A stretch of DNA of 64,000 nt from Pseudomonas sp. UBA1879 (GTDB lineage Bacteria; Pseudomonadota; Gammaproteobacteria; Pseudomonadales; Pseudomonadaceae), in contig NZ_DDHJ01000010.1 in assembly GCF_002338065.1 (NCBI RefSeq), forward strand, positions 151,005 through 215,004, read 5' to 3'. Under the pieces are notes generated by a model, which worked only from the letters and a program-made list of their open reading frames with translations, did no database searches and was not told where the DNA came from. Of this stretch, positions 44,262 through 54,221 are shown one piece after another; position 1 is the first letter of the stretch, and each line of letters starts with the position of its first letter. Made by a program: the position numbers and the translations under genes.

Positions 44262-44489
44262 AACATCCTCCTTGAAGCACATTCTTTCACGTTCAATCGC
44301 AAACGGATGCCTTCCTATTAACTGGCCTAGATCAACGATAACCGCCCTTGTGGCGTTACATATATATCGCGATCTGAACTTCAACTAATAGCGATCCAGA
44401 CTTTGTGTCAACCCTGCATTTCGCTCCCGCTTCGAAAAACAGCACTTGGTCCGCAACTTGGGAAACGTCCTACTTTTTCACCGTCCAAT

Positions 44490-44520
44490 AAAAAGCCCCG
44501 GCAGGGTCGCTGCCGGGGCT
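44490..44520 (-). terminator. Rho-independent terminator downstream of aer
   Basis: On the minus strand, AGCCCCGGCAGCGACCCTGC starts a GC hairpin whose second arm is TGCCGGGGCT, followed by TTTTTA. It ends the aer transcript before the Ig-like block. Confidence 0.9.
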
Positions 44521-44540
44521 GTGTGCTTTCGAATTAAATG

Positions 44541-46106
44541 TCAGCGGTTGAAACGTTCTACCAATGAGTATTGGCTGAGCGCCGTATGGGTCAAATCGGC
44601 GCTGAGGTCGGCCGAGCGGCGGGCTTCGTCGGAAGTCTGGTCGGCCAGTTGGGCGATGGTGCTGATGTTGCGGCTGACCTCTTCGGCAACGGAGCTTTGT
44701 TCCTCGGTCGCGGCGGCAATCTGCGTGGTCATGTCGGTGATGTTGGCCACGGCGTCGCTGATGCCCACCAAGGCCTTGTCGGCTTCCATCACCTGTTCGA
44801 CGCCTTCTTCCGCCTGACGGCGACCGGTGTCCATGGTCTGTACGGCGTTGCTGGCGGTGGCCTGCAATTTTGCAATCAGGGAGTGGATCTGGCCGGTAGA
44901 TTCGGTGGTGCGTTGCGCCAGTTGGCGAACCTCGTCGGCCACAACCGCGAAGCCACGGCCCATCTCGCCTGCGCGGGCAGCTTCGATGGCGGCGTTGAGC
45001 GCCAGCAGGTTGGTTTGGTCAGCGATGCCTTTGATGACGTCGACCACGCCGCCGATTTCATCGCTGTCCTTGGCCAGTTGCGTGACGGTCAGGCCGGTTT
45101 CACCTACTGACGCCGAAAGGCGCTGAATGGCCTCGCGGGTCTCGCTGGCGATGGTGCGACCGCGACGGGTCAATTCGTTGGCCTGCTGGGTGGCGTCAGC
45201 GGTGCGTTGAACGTGGCTGGCGACTTCTTGAGTGGTCGAGGCCATCTGGTTGATGGCGGTCGCGACCTGTTCAGTCTCCACGCGCTGGCGTTCCAGCCCA
45301 TTGGAACTGGATTGGGCCAGGCTGTCGGACTGCCGCGCCTGGGCATTCAGATGCTCGGCGGTGTCCTGCAAACGGGTGAGACAGGTTTTCAGGCGCGCTT
45401 CCTGGCTGAGGATGGACATTTCCAGACGGGCCTGAGCGCCACGGCTGTCGGTGTACATCTGGGCGATCAGCGGGTCGGATGTGGTCTGGTCTGCCAGGCG
45501 CAACAGGCGTTTGATGCCGCGTTGCTGCCAGCTCAGGCCCAGCAGACCCAGCGGCACAGACAGTGCAGCAGCGAGCGCAAAGCCCCAGTACGAGTTGAGC
45601 CAGACGCCGATCAGGAAGCTCAATTGGCTGACCAGAATGAATGGCAGCCAGTCCTGCAATACCGGCAGCCAGGTGTCGCGGCTCGGCACGGCGGATTTGC
45701 CGTTATTAAGACGCACGTAAAGGGCTTCGGCGCGGCGGATCTGCTCAGCGGTGGGCTTGACCCGCACTGACTCGAAGCCCACCACCTGCTTGCCTTCGAA
45801 GATCGGCGTTACGTAAGCGTTGACCCAGTAATGGTCGCCGTTCTTGCAGCGGTTCTTGACGATGCCCATCCACGGCAGTCCCTGTTTGAGGGTGCTCCAC
45901 ATGTGTTCGAACACGGCAGACGGCACGTCAGGGTGGCGCACGGTGTTGTGCGGGGCCTTGAGCAATTCGTCGTGGGTAAAACCGCTGATCTCGACGAAGG
46001 CGTCATTGAAGTAGGTGATCACGCCGCGAGCATCCGTGGTCGAAATCAACCGTTGTTGTGCCGGGAAGGTCCGTTCGCGTTGGGTGATGGGCTGGTTATT
46101 GCGCAT
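44541..46106 (-). CDS. aer: PAS-containing aerotaxis receptor
   Basis: A 521-residue chemoreceptor. A PAS domain at about 15-120 (ISTTDARGVITYFNDAFVEI, HNTVRHPDVP) senses redox or oxygen through FAD in Aer. Two hydrophobic segments at about 150-195 follow (FILVSQLSFLIGVWL and LAAALSVPLGLLGL). The cytoplasmic signalling hairpin has the highly conserved tip GIADQTNLLALNAAIEAARA. Position beside the oxidase genes and acnA matches aer in P. aeruginosa. It steers cells toward favourable oxygen levels. Confidence 0.94.
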   Translation of the reverse strand: MRNNQPITQRERTFPAQQRLISTTDARGVITYFNDAFVEISGFTHDELLKAPHNTVRHPDVPSAVFEHMWSTLKQGLPWMGIVKNRCKNGDHYWVNAYVTPIFEGKQVVGFESVRVKPTAEQIRRAEALYVRLNNGKSAVPSRDTWLPVLQDWLPFILVSQLSFLIGVWLNSYWGFALAAALSVPLGLLGLSWQQRGIKRLLRLADQTTSDPLIAQMYTDSRGAQARLEMSILSQEARLKTCLTRLQDTAEHLNAQARQSDSLAQSSSNGLERQRVETEQVATAINQMASTTQEVASHVQRTADATQQANELTRRGRTIASETREAIQRLSASVGETGLTVTQLAKDSDEIGGVVDVIKGIADQTNLLALNAAIEAARAGEMGRGFAVVADEVRQLAQRTTESTGQIHSLIAKLQATASNAVQTMDTGRRQAEEGVEQVMEADKALVGISDAVANITDMTTQIAAATEEQSSVAEEVSRNISTIAQLADQTSDEARRSADLSADLTHTALSQYSLVERFNR

Positions 46107-46210
46107 AAGCTGTTCTATCCAGGAAGGCTTTGACGAGTTATCGGCCCGGTTAGCGAGAAATTAAGCTTTTTGTGAACTGCGTCATGGGCCGCCTTGCTGA
46201 ATATCAGGGT

Positions 46211-47002
46211 TCAGTGGCCGAACATGGGGTAGGTGAACAGGCTGAAATGCACGAGGTTGAGCCCGAAATGGGTGATCACCGCTGCCGGCAGTCCGCCATA
46301 TCGGTAGGCGATGCCGTAGCCCACGCCCGCCATGCCTGCGAGCACCATCCACTGCCAGCCCGCGCCGAGGTGCATCAGACCGAACAGTAGGGAAGCGATG
46401 AGCAGGCAAAGGGGTTGGGCGTAGGGCACTCGCGCGAACAGGCGGGACAGGCCACCCTGTAGGTAGCCCCGGAAAATCAGCTCTTCGGTAAGGCTCACCA
46501 GCAGCAGGTTGTTCAGCGCCCAGAGGCCCCCTTGCTCGGGCCATTTCGGGCTCCAGCCTACCAGCCCCATCGCTACCGCAGCAGACAGGCAAACAAGGAG
46601 GGTAAGCGGCAGGGTGAAACAGATGGTGGTCAGCGAACGACGCAGGTTGAACGCCCTAAATACCCATGGGCAGGCCAAGATGATCCAGAAACCGATCAGG
46701 GGTTTGTCGAGATTGAGGTACATCGAAAAGGGCGCGGCTTCGGGGGTGAAGCGTACAGCGGCGATGACCCTTGCGCTGAAGAAACCGGGGAGCCAGTGAA
46801 TGGCGAGCCCGGCGGCCAATGCGATAAATAGCCCGTGACCGAACCCGCGCACGGCCCAGTGTCGGAAATGGACGACGCAGATACCGGCCATGATCAACAG
46901 GCCAAACGTCACCACGACCGGCAAGCCTAGTTGCCCATACACCCACGCCACGGCGTAGCCGAAGGTCAGCAGCATGAGCGCGGTCCAGCGCAGCACCGGC
47001 AT
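46211..47002 (-). CDS. CPBP family intramembrane metalloprotease
   Basis: A 263-residue inner membrane protein with about eight helices. The CPBP (CAAX protease/bacteriocin-processing) motifs are visible: EELIFRGYLQ (motif 1), FGLMHLG (motif 2), and a third His in VITHFGLNLVHF. Substrate unknown. It sits between aer and acnA and is transcribed with them on the minus strand but as a separate unit. Confidence 0.9.
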   Translation of the reverse strand: MPVLRWTALMLLTFGYAVAWVYGQLGLPVVVTFGLLIMAGICVVHFRHWAVRGFGHGLFIALAAGLAIHWLPGFFSARVIAAVRFTPEAAPFSMYLNLDKPLIGFWIILACPWVFRAFNLRRSLTTICFTLPLTLLVCLSAAVAMGLVGWSPKWPEQGGLWALNNLLLVSLTEELIFRGYLQGGLSRLFARVPYAQPLCLLIASLLFGLMHLGAGWQWMVLAGMAGVGYGIAYRYGGLPAAVITHFGLNLVHFSLFTYPMFGH

Positions 47003-47173
47003 AGGGTCGTCCTTGAGTGTGGGATAAGGACGGCGATTTTAGCGTTGTTTAAACGGGGGTGCTTGTGGGAAAGGGCTGAAAGTGTTGTCGGTGAGACCGG
47101 TTGGGCAGTGGCGGACAGCGTGGGGTGTCAGGGTTAACCCAGGCGTGAGATTTTGCTGCCGCTGCGCGCCAGA

Positions 47174-47310
47174 TCGCTGCCGTCGTGCCTCCGGCGTCTC
47201 CTACAGGGTGTGTCGACGAACATTGTGCGAGCGGCGCAGACAGCGTCGTTCATGAATGCCGGCATGCCGCGAATACTGCAGGAGACGCCGCAGGCACGAC
47301 GGCAGCGGTG
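47174..47310. repeat. REP doublet, family A
   Basis: CGCTGCCGTCGTGCCTCCGG at the left faces AGGCACGACGGCAGCG at the right. It lies in the 407-bp gap between the CPBP gene promoter side and the end of acnA; nothing else is supported there. Confidence 0.8.
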
Positions 47311-47409
47311 TTGCGCACAGCGGCAGCAAATCATGAGTTCGCGGTGTGTCTGGAAGAACCGCGCAGTGCGCTTGCCCGCGGTCTCGGGCAAGCGCCTTGC
47401 GATGAAGCG

Positions 47410-50151
47410 TTACGACGCAATCAACTGCCGCAGCACGTAGTGCAGAATCCCCCCGGCCTTGAAGTATTCCACTTCGTTCAGGGTATCGATCCGACACAGG
47501 ACGTCGACGTTTTCCTGCTGGCTGTTTTCCCGGGTGATCTGCAAGGTCAGGCTCATGCCCGGTTGCAGGGTGGCGCCGGTGAGACCGGTGATGTTGAGGA
47601 CTTCCTTCCCGGTCAGTTCCAGCGTCTTGCGGCTCTGGCCGTTCTTGAACTGCAACGGCAGCACGCCCATGCCCACCAGGTTGGAGCGGTGGATGCGTTC
47701 GAAGCTCTCGGCGATCACCGCTTTAACACCCAGCAGGTTGGTGCCTTTGGCAGCCCAGTCACGGCTGGATCCGGTGCCGTACTCCTGACCGGCGATGACC
47801 ACCAACGGCGTACCTTCCTCCTGATAGCGCATGGCCGCATCATAAATCGGCAGCTTCTCATCGGTGGGCACGTGCAGGGTGTAGCCGCCTTCCTGATTGC
47901 CGAGCATTTCGTTGCGGATGCGAATATTGGCGAAGGTGCCGCGCATCATGACTTCGTGATTGCCGCGACGGGAGCCGTAGGAGTTGAAGTCTTTCGGCTC
48001 CACGCCCTTGCTGCGCAAATAGCGGCCAGCGGGGCTGTCCGCCTTGATGTTGCCGGCCGGGGAAATGTGGTCGGTGGTCACCGAGTCGCCAAGAATTGCC
48101 AGCACGCGGGCCTTTTGCACGTCCGCGATCACCGGCAATGGCCCCGCCACGTCGTCGAAGAAGGGTGGGTGCTGAATGTAAGTCGAGTCGTCCTGCCACA
48201 CGTAAGTCGCCGCCTGCGGCACTTCAATGGCCTGCCATTGCGCGTCGCCAGCGAACACTTCGGCATATTCCTTGTGGAACATGCCCGTGCTGACGTTCAG
48301 CACGGCGTCGGCGATTTCCTGCTGAGTCGGCCAGATGTCACGCAGATACACGGGCTGACCGTCTTTGCCTTCGCCCAACGGTTCGCTGCTGAGGTCCACG
48401 CGCACGGTGCCAGCCAAGGCATAGGCGACCACCAACGGCGGCGAGGCCAACCAGTTGGTTTTCACCAGCGGATGCACGCGGCCTTCGAAGTTGCGGTTGC
48501 CCGACAGCACCGACGCCACGGTCAAGTCCGATTGCTGAATGGCCTTTTCGATCGGATCGCGCAGGGGACCCGAGTTGCCGATACAGGTGGTGCAGCCGTA
48601 GCCCACCAGATCGAATCCGAGCGCGTCGAGGTATTCGGTCAGCCCGGCGGCCTTATAGTAGTCGGTCACGACTTTCGAGCCGGGCGCCAGCGAGCTCTTC
48701 ACCCATGGTTTGCGTTGCAAGCCTTTCTCCACGGCCTTTTTCGCCAGCAGGCCTGCCGCCATCATGACGCTCGGGTTCGAGGTATTGGTGCAGGAGGTGA
48801 TCGCCGCGATCACCACCGCGCCGTTCTTCAGGCGATAGCGATTGCCTTCATATTCATACTCGGCTTCGCCCACTTGCTCAGCGTTGCCCACGGCCACGCC
48901 ACCGCCGCCCTCACTTTCCAGACGGCTTTCATCGTGTTTGCTGGGCTTGAGCGCCAGGCCGAGAAAATCGTCGAACGCTTGCGACACATCGGGCAATGCG
49001 ACGCGATCCTGCGGCCGTTTCGGCCCTGCGAGGCTGGCGACCACCGACCCCATGTCCAGCTCCAGTGCGTCGGTGAATACCGGCTCTTTGCCGGGCAGGC
49101 GCCACAGGTCTTGGGCTTTGGCGTAGGCCTCGACCAACTGCACCGTGTCATCCGGACGGCCCGACAGGCGCAGGTATTGCAAAGTCACCTCGTCCACCGG
49201 GAAGAAGCCGCAGGTGGCGCCATATTCCGGGGCCATGTTGGCGATGGTGGCGCGGTCCGCCAAGGGCAGGTCGGCCAGGCCGTCGCCGTAGAATTCGACG
49301 AATTTTCCCACCACGCCTTTCTTGCGCAGCATCTGGGTGACAGTCAGCACCAGGTCGGTGGCAGTGATGCCTTCCTTCAGCTTGCCGGTGAGTTTGAAGC
49401 CGATCACTTCGGGGATGAGCATCGACACGGGCTGGCCCAGCATCGCCGCCTCAGCTTCGATTCCGCCCACGCCCCAGCCCAAAACACCGAGGCCGTTGAT
49501 CATGGTGGTGTGGGAATCGGTACCGACCAGCGTATCCGGGAAGGCGTAAGTACGGCCGTCTTCTTCCTTGGTCCACACCGTGCGGCCCAGGTATTCGAGG
49601 TTGACCTGGTGGCAGATGCCGGTGCCCGGTGGCACGACGCTGAAGTTATCGAACGCGCTCTGACCCCAGCGCAGGAAGGCATAGCGCTCGCCGTTGCGTT
49701 CCATTTCGATGTCGACGTTTTCGCTGAACGCTTGCTGATCGCCGAACTTGTCCACCATCACCGAGTGGTCGATGACCAGGTCCACCGGGGACAGCGGATT
49801 GATGCGCTGGGGATCGCCACCGGCCTTGGCCACAGCGGCGCGCATGGCCGCCAGGTCGACCACGGCGGGCACGCCGGTGAAGTCTTGCATCAGTACGCGA
49901 GCGGGGCGGTATTGAATCTCGCGGTCGGATTTGCGGTCCTTCAGCCAGGCAGCGAGGGATTTCAGGTCTTCGCCGGTGACCGTCTTGTTGTCTTCCCAGC
50001 GCAGCAGGTTTTCCAGCAGCACCTTGAGCGACATGGGCAGTTGATCGAGGTCGCCAAGGGTTTTGGCGGCGTCGGGCAGGCTGAAGTAGTGGTAGGTCTT
50101 GTTGCCGACGTCGAGTGTCTTGAGGCTTTTCAGGCTATCGAGGGAGGGCAT
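47410..50151 (-). CDS. acnA: Aconitate hydratase A
   Basis: A 913-residue TCA-cycle enzyme converting citrate to isocitrate. Cluster-ligand cysteines are in ITSCTNTSNP and GYGCTTCIGNSGP; the latter two belong to the C-terminal pair. Catalytic and substrate words such as LVGTDSHTTMINGLGVLGWG and GTGSSRDWAAKG are present. Length matches AcnA rather than the shorter AcnB layout. It is a single gene with its own upstream region of about 240 bases facing rlmM. Confidence 0.97.
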   Translation of the reverse strand: MPSLDSLKSLKTLDVGNKTYHYFSLPDAAKTLGDLDQLPMSLKVLLENLLRWEDNKTVTGEDLKSLAAWLKDRKSDREIQYRPARVLMQDFTGVPAVVDLAAMRAAVAKAGGDPQRINPLSPVDLVIDHSVMVDKFGDQQAFSENVDIEMERNGERYAFLRWGQSAFDNFSVVPPGTGICHQVNLEYLGRTVWTKEEDGRTYAFPDTLVGTDSHTTMINGLGVLGWGVGGIEAEAAMLGQPVSMLIPEVIGFKLTGKLKEGITATDLVLTVTQMLRKKGVVGKFVEFYGDGLADLPLADRATIANMAPEYGATCGFFPVDEVTLQYLRLSGRPDDTVQLVEAYAKAQDLWRLPGKEPVFTDALELDMGSVVASLAGPKRPQDRVALPDVSQAFDDFLGLALKPSKHDESRLESEGGGGVAVGNAEQVGEAEYEYEGNRYRLKNGAVVIAAITSCTNTSNPSVMMAAGLLAKKAVEKGLQRKPWVKSSLAPGSKVVTDYYKAAGLTEYLDALGFDLVGYGCTTCIGNSGPLRDPIEKAIQQSDLTVASVLSGNRNFEGRVHPLVKTNWLASPPLVVAYALAGTVRVDLSSEPLGEGKDGQPVYLRDIWPTQQEIADAVLNVSTGMFHKEYAEVFAGDAQWQAIEVPQAATYVWQDDSTYIQHPPFFDDVAGPLPVIADVQKARVLAILGDSVTTDHISPAGNIKADSPAGRYLRSKGVEPKDFNSYGSRRGNHEVMMRGTFANIRIRNEMLGNQEGGYTLHVPTDEKLPIYDAAMRYQEEGTPLVVIAGQEYGTGSSRDWAAKGTNLLGVKAVIAESFERIHRSNLVGMGVLPLQFKNGQSRKTLELTGKEVLNITGLTGATLQPGMSLTLQITRENSQQENVDVLCRIDTLNEVEYFKAGGILHYVLRQLIAS

Positions 50152-50390
50152 GAACTAACTCCTTGACGGGGTCCGCACGGATCGGACGGGTGTATCTCGC
50201 ATAAACGGTAAGACGGTCTGTCTGGGCGCTCTGGGGGCGGCTTTAAACGGTCGTTGAGTAGTACTGGACCTTTGGCGTGGGCCAGTGGTTCCTGATTCCG
50301 CTATCATGCGCGGCTTTCGAGTCACTGAGGTGAAATTGCCTCAAGTATAGGACGCGTGGGCCTTTTGTCCGGCGCGTCATGGAGAATGCC

Positions 50391-51458
50391 GTGAACACCC
50401 TTTTCATGCATTGCCGTCCGGGCTTCGAGGGCGAGGTCTGCTCGGAAATCAGCGATCATGCCGCGCTGCTGGGCGTGTCCGGTTATGCCAAGGCCAAGCC
50501 CAATGCGGCCTGCGCCGAGTTCATTTGCACCGAACCGGATGGCGCGGAACGCTTGATGCACGGTGTGCGCTTCATCGACCTAATCTTCCCTCGGCAGTGG
50601 GCGCGTGGGGTATTCGTCGAGCTGCCGGAAACCGACCGCATCAGCGTCATTCTTCAGCACATGGCCGAGTTTACGACCTGCGGCAGTCTGTGGCTGGAAG
50701 TGGTGGACACCAACGATGGCAAGGAGCTGTCGACCTTCTGCCGCAAGTTCGAAGGCCCGTTGCGCAAGGCGTTGGAGAAGGCGGGCAAGCTGGTGGACAA
50801 CCCGAGCCTGCCGCGTTTGCTGTTGACCTTCAAAAGCGGTCGTGAGGTGTTTTTGGGCTTGGCCGATGCTGATAATTCAGCGATGTGGCCGATGGGCATC
50901 CCGCGCTTGAAATTCCCCCGCGAGGCACCGAGCCGTTCGACGCTGAAGCTGGAAGAGGCCTGGCATCACTTCATCCCTCGCGATCAATGGGACGAGCGGT
51001 TGTCTGGCGACATGACCGGCGTCGACCTCGGCGCCGCGCCCGGTGGCTGGACGTACCAACTGGTGAAACGCGGCATGCTGGTCACAGCCATCGACAACGG
51101 CCCGATGGCCGAAAGCCTGATGGACACCGGTTTGGTGCAGCACCTGATGGCCGACGGTTTCACCTACAAACCGCATCAGACGGTGGACTGGATGGTGTGC
51201 GACATCGTCGAGAAACCTGCGAGAAATGCCGCGTTGCTGGAAACCTGGTTGGGCGAAGGGTTGTGTCGGGAGGCGGTGGTCAACCTGAAGCTGCCAATGA
51301 AACAGCGCTATGCCGAGGTGAAGCGGCTGCTGGCGCGCATCGAAGAGGGGTTCAACGCGCGGGGCGTGAAGGTGTCGATTGGATGCAAACAGCTGTATCA
51401 CGACCGGGAAGAGGTGACGTGTCATTTACGGCGGCTGGATGGGAAACGTAAGGCGTGA
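50391..51458 (+). CDS. rlmM: 23S rRNA (cytidine-2498-2'-O)-methyltransferase RlmM
   Basis: A 355-residue methyltransferase. The N-terminal half holds a THUMP-like RNA-binding domain; the catalytic domain has DLGAAPGGWTYQL for SAM binding, WMVCDIVEKP, and the VNLKLPMKQRY lysine motif of the 2'-O-methylase K-D-K-E set. GTG 50391 is preferred, because GGAGAA lies just upstream and E. coli RlmM begins at the same position (hydrophobic start then CRPGFE). An ATG twelve bases earlier is possible. Confidence 0.94.
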   Translation: MNTLFMHCRPGFEGEVCSEISDHAALLGVSGYAKAKPNAACAEFICTEPDGAERLMHGVRFIDLIFPRQWARGVFVELPETDRISVILQHMAEFTTCGSLWLEVVDTNDGKELSTFCRKFEGPLRKALEKAGKLVDNPSLPRLLLTFKSGREVFLGLADADNSAMWPMGIPRLKFPREAPSRSTLKLEEAWHHFIPRDQWDERLSGDMTGVDLGAAPGGWTYQLVKRGMLVTAIDNGPMAESLMDTGLVQHLMADGFTYKPHQTVDWMVCDIVEKPARNAALLETWLGEGLCREAVVNLKLPMKQRYAEVKRLLARIEEGFNARGVKVSIGCKQLYHDREEVTCHLRRLDGKRKA

Positions 51459-51475
51459 CGGCGCTCAATGACCTA

Positions 51476-51566
51476 TAGGTAGGCGCGCGCCTGCCCGCGA
51501 TGGTGTACATCCGGGCATCCCGTTCTCGACTGATCGGACGCTATCGCGGGCAAGCGCGCGCCTACG
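51476..51566. repeat. REP doublet, family D
   Basis: GGTAGGCGCGCGCCTGCCCGC at the left and GCGGGCAAGCGCGCGCCTAC at the right are inverted copies. The remainder of the 323-bp gap before the cupin regulator holds no supported gene. Confidence 0.8.
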
Positions 51567-51781
51567 CCCTTCGGGCAGACGCGAACCTGTGCGGGATCTG
51601 CCCTTTTGATTCTGGCCGAAGGCCGTGCGCGGGCGGGTTGCTTGCTTCGGGCGCCACCGGACGATCTGGCGCGCAGCGGCAGCAGGTCTGCCACGCCAGT
51701 GCGTCAGACTCGGCCAAGGTTTGTAGCACCTGGCGATGAGCAGTACATTGCCCACCAAGCCCAGTGAGGGAGAGCGATTCC

Positions 51782-52345
51782 GTGGACAAGGAACATTCGC
51801 ACCGCGCGTCGGTGTTGCAGCACGTCAGCCTTAACGTTCGACGTTTGCGGCATGGGGCGGCATTAAGCCAGACAGCGCTGGCGGAGAAGTCCGGCGTCAG
51901 TCGACGCATGCTGGTGGCGATCGAGGCGGGGGAAAGGAATGTCAGTCTGGCCACCCTTGATCGGGTCGCGGAGGCGCTGGACGTGGCGTTCAGTGATCTG
52001 ATTCAAGCGCCTGACGGGCGCGATCCGAGCCGCATCAATGAAGTGGCGTGGGCGGGCGAGCTGCCCGGCAGCAAAGCGGTGCTGCTGGCCAAGGCCTCGG
52101 CGCGGCATGGTGTGGAGTTGTGGGAGTTCTCATTGGCGCCCGGCGAAGCGTACGCCTCCGAGCCCGATCCGGCAGGGTGGAGCGAACAGGTGTATGTCAT
52201 CGAAGGTCGCCTGACCGTCGCCTTGCCGGAAGACACGCACCACGTGGCGGCGGGACAGTTTTTCATGTTTGCCAGCGACCGGCCTCATGCTTACCGCAAT
52301 GACGGGGACGTCACGGTGCGATTCGTGAGAAACGTGGTGTCGTAG
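51782..52345 (+). CDS. XRE-type regulator with C-terminal cupin
   Basis: A 187-residue transcription factor. Residues about 15-70 form a helix-turn-helix (LSQTALAEKSGVSRRMLVAI). The C-terminal cupin (about 105-185) has a conserved EQVYVIEGRLTVALP and a tail FFMFASDRPHAYRN with possible metal/ligand histidine. Such regulators often control amino-acid or polyamine transport. The target is not evident. GTG 51782 is favoured, with GAGGGAGAG upstream; an in-frame GTG at 51764 is the alternative. Confidence 0.87.
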   Translation: MDKEHSHRASVLQHVSLNVRRLRHGAALSQTALAEKSGVSRRMLVAIEAGERNVSLATLDRVAEALDVAFSDLIQAPDGRDPSRINEVAWAGELPGSKAVLLAKASARHGVELWEFSLAPGEAYASEPDPAGWSEQVYVIEGRLTVALPEDTHHVAAGQFFMFASDRPHAYRNDGDVTVRFVRNVVS

Positions 52346-52386
52346 GCAGCAGCCATCGACGGTTTTCTCATCTGAACGCTGATCAC

Positions 52387-52477
52387 CTGTGGGAGTGAGC
52401 GTGCTGACGAACAGGCCATTGCATCCGCCACATTTTCTTACGCTCCGAATCGGTCTTCGTGAGCAAGCTCACAGGGC
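52387..52477. repeat. REP doublet, family B (degenerate)
   Basis: CTGTGGGAGTGAGCGTGCTG faces CGTGAGCAAGCTCACAGG in a 338-bp gap that shows no other supported feature. Confidence 0.65.
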
Positions 52478-52683
52478 TGGTCTCGCATTCGAACTGCTTC
52501 AGCAGGAACACCCGTTCAACAGCTTGCTCGTTTTCCGATCATTAAAACTCTGATACCGCGGCACGCGCCGTGCCTTGCATCCTTCGTACCGGAACGGGCT
52601 ACGCCAACGTTCTGTTTGAATCCATCCGCAGGCTCGCGATAATCGGGCGGGCGCGCCACTGTGGCGAAGATAAGGCAAGCACA

Positions 52684-54105
52684 ATGACTTCACATGACAA
52701 TCGACCTGACGCCGACATTCTGATTGTGGGCGGCGGACTTAGCGGCACGATGCTGGCGGTGCAGTTGCTGCGTTTGCCAGGGCAGCGGCGGATCGTAATC
52801 GTCGAGTCCCGCAGTGAGCTGGGGCGCGGCGAGGCTTACAGCGCCACGGAGTTGGGACACACCCTTAACGGCAATGCCGCGCGCATGAGCGTTGACCCGG
52901 ACGCCGCCGATGACCTGACGCGCTGGTTGGGCGAGTTCATCGCTGCGGGCGGCTGGCCAGAATCCGACCAACAGGCTGTGCCGCTGGCCGAGCTGTTTCC
53001 TCCGCGGGGCATTTTCGGGCTGTATGTTCAGCAGCGTCTGGCTGAGGCTCAGGCGGTTGGCGCGCAGCACGGTTCGAGTCTCGCGCATGTGCGGGGTGAG
53101 GCCGCGGATCTGCAATCCGTGGCATCCGGCATTCGCCTGACGTTGGCTGACGGCAATGAACTGAACGGCCGCTTCGCGGTTCTGGCGACGGGTATGTTCG
53201 CCGCCGCCCGCACGCCGCAAACCGATTCCAATGCGTTGAATGCCGCTGCCGTGGACCCTTGGGATGTCGCCGCGATGCGTCATCTCGACCCTGACGGCCG
53301 GGTGTTGATCATTGGCTCCGGGCTGACCATGGTCGATGCCGTGGGGTCGCTGGACCAAGCTGGCCATCGCGGCCCCATCGATGTGTTTTCCCGTCACGGC
53401 TTGCTGCCTCACGTGCGCCGTCAGCCTCCCACCTGGCCGGATTTCCTCGGCGCCGATCCTGGCCTGCGCAGCACTCGGCAACTGGTCCGGGCGTTGCGGG
53501 AACAATGCGAGCAGGCCATCGCTCGGGGCATCGACTGGCAGGCGCCGCTGGATACGGTTCGGGTGCATATCCCACGTTTATGGAGCCAGGCGACTGACGT
53601 GCAGCGACGTCAGTTCGTACGCCATGTCCGGCCCTGGTGGGAAAGCCATCACCACCGTTCGCCACCGCCAAGCGCAGCCTTGCTGGACCGGCTGCTGAAA
53701 GAAGGCCGCTTGAACATTCACGCGGCCTCGTTGCTGGAGGTGCAGGACCGTCAGGCAGGCCAGGTGCGCATCAGCGTCCGGTATCGCGGAGAGGCTCAGC
53801 CGACCGAAGTGCAAGGTGCGGCGCTGATCAATTCGACCGGCATTCAATATGACTGGCGGCGCGTGGACCGACCCCTGCCTCGACAGTTGCTGTCACGAGG
53901 GCTGATCCAGCCGGGGCCGCTGGCGCTGGGGATTGCGGCCGATGCCGGCGGCGCAGTGCTGGATGCTGAGGGGCGCGTCTCGTCGCGACTGTTCGCCATG
54001 GGCCCGCCGTTGCGGGGGATGTGGTGGGAGAGCACGGCGGTGACGGATGTGGCGTTACAGGCGAAGGCGTTGGCGGCAAGGTTGGTCAGCGTGTCCGACA
54101 CCTGA
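52684..54105 (+). CDS. FAD/NAD(P)-binding protein (NAD_binding_9 type)
   Basis: A 473-residue flavoprotein. An N-terminal Rossmann fold (ADILIVGGGLSGTMLAVQLL) binds FAD. A second nucleotide-binding region is near VLIIGSGLTMVDAVGSL. Layout fits the FAD-NAD(P)-binding (HI0933/NAD_binding_9) group, and members often carry out oxidative or sulfur-related reactions, but the substrate is not shown. ATG 52684 begins the conserved domain and has AAGGC upstream. No partner gene is obvious. Confidence 0.82.
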   Translation: MTSHDNRPDADILIVGGGLSGTMLAVQLLRLPGQRRIVIVESRSELGRGEAYSATELGHTLNGNAARMSVDPDAADDLTRWLGEFIAAGGWPESDQQAVPLAELFPPRGIFGLYVQQRLAEAQAVGAQHGSSLAHVRGEAADLQSVASGIRLTLADGNELNGRFAVLATGMFAAARTPQTDSNALNAAAVDPWDVAAMRHLDPDGRVLIIGSGLTMVDAVGSLDQAGHRGPIDVFSRHGLLPHVRRQPPTWPDFLGADPGLRSTRQLVRALREQCEQAIARGIDWQAPLDTVRVHIPRLWSQATDVQRRQFVRHVRPWWESHHHRSPPPSAALLDRLLKEGRLNIHAASLLEVQDRQAGQVRISVRYRGEAQPTEVQGAALINSTGIQYDWRRVDRPLPRQLLSRGLIQPGPLALGIAADAGGAVLDAEGRVSSRLFAMGPPLRGMWWESTAVTDVALQAKALAARLVSVSDT

Positions 54106-54221
54106 GCGTATGCCTGCACACACCCGAGGCGTCTGGTTTTGCTGGCGCCTCGCGGCAGATCGCGGGCAGGCGACGCGCCTATGCCTTGGGCAGCAGCAGA
54201 TCGGTGGGGCGCCTTTAGGGA

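Noticed and set aside
47185..50166. Very long plus-strand open frame (993 codons) opposite acnA
   Set aside because: It is antisense to a gene with clear aconitase motifs; composition is that of a high-GC shadow frame.
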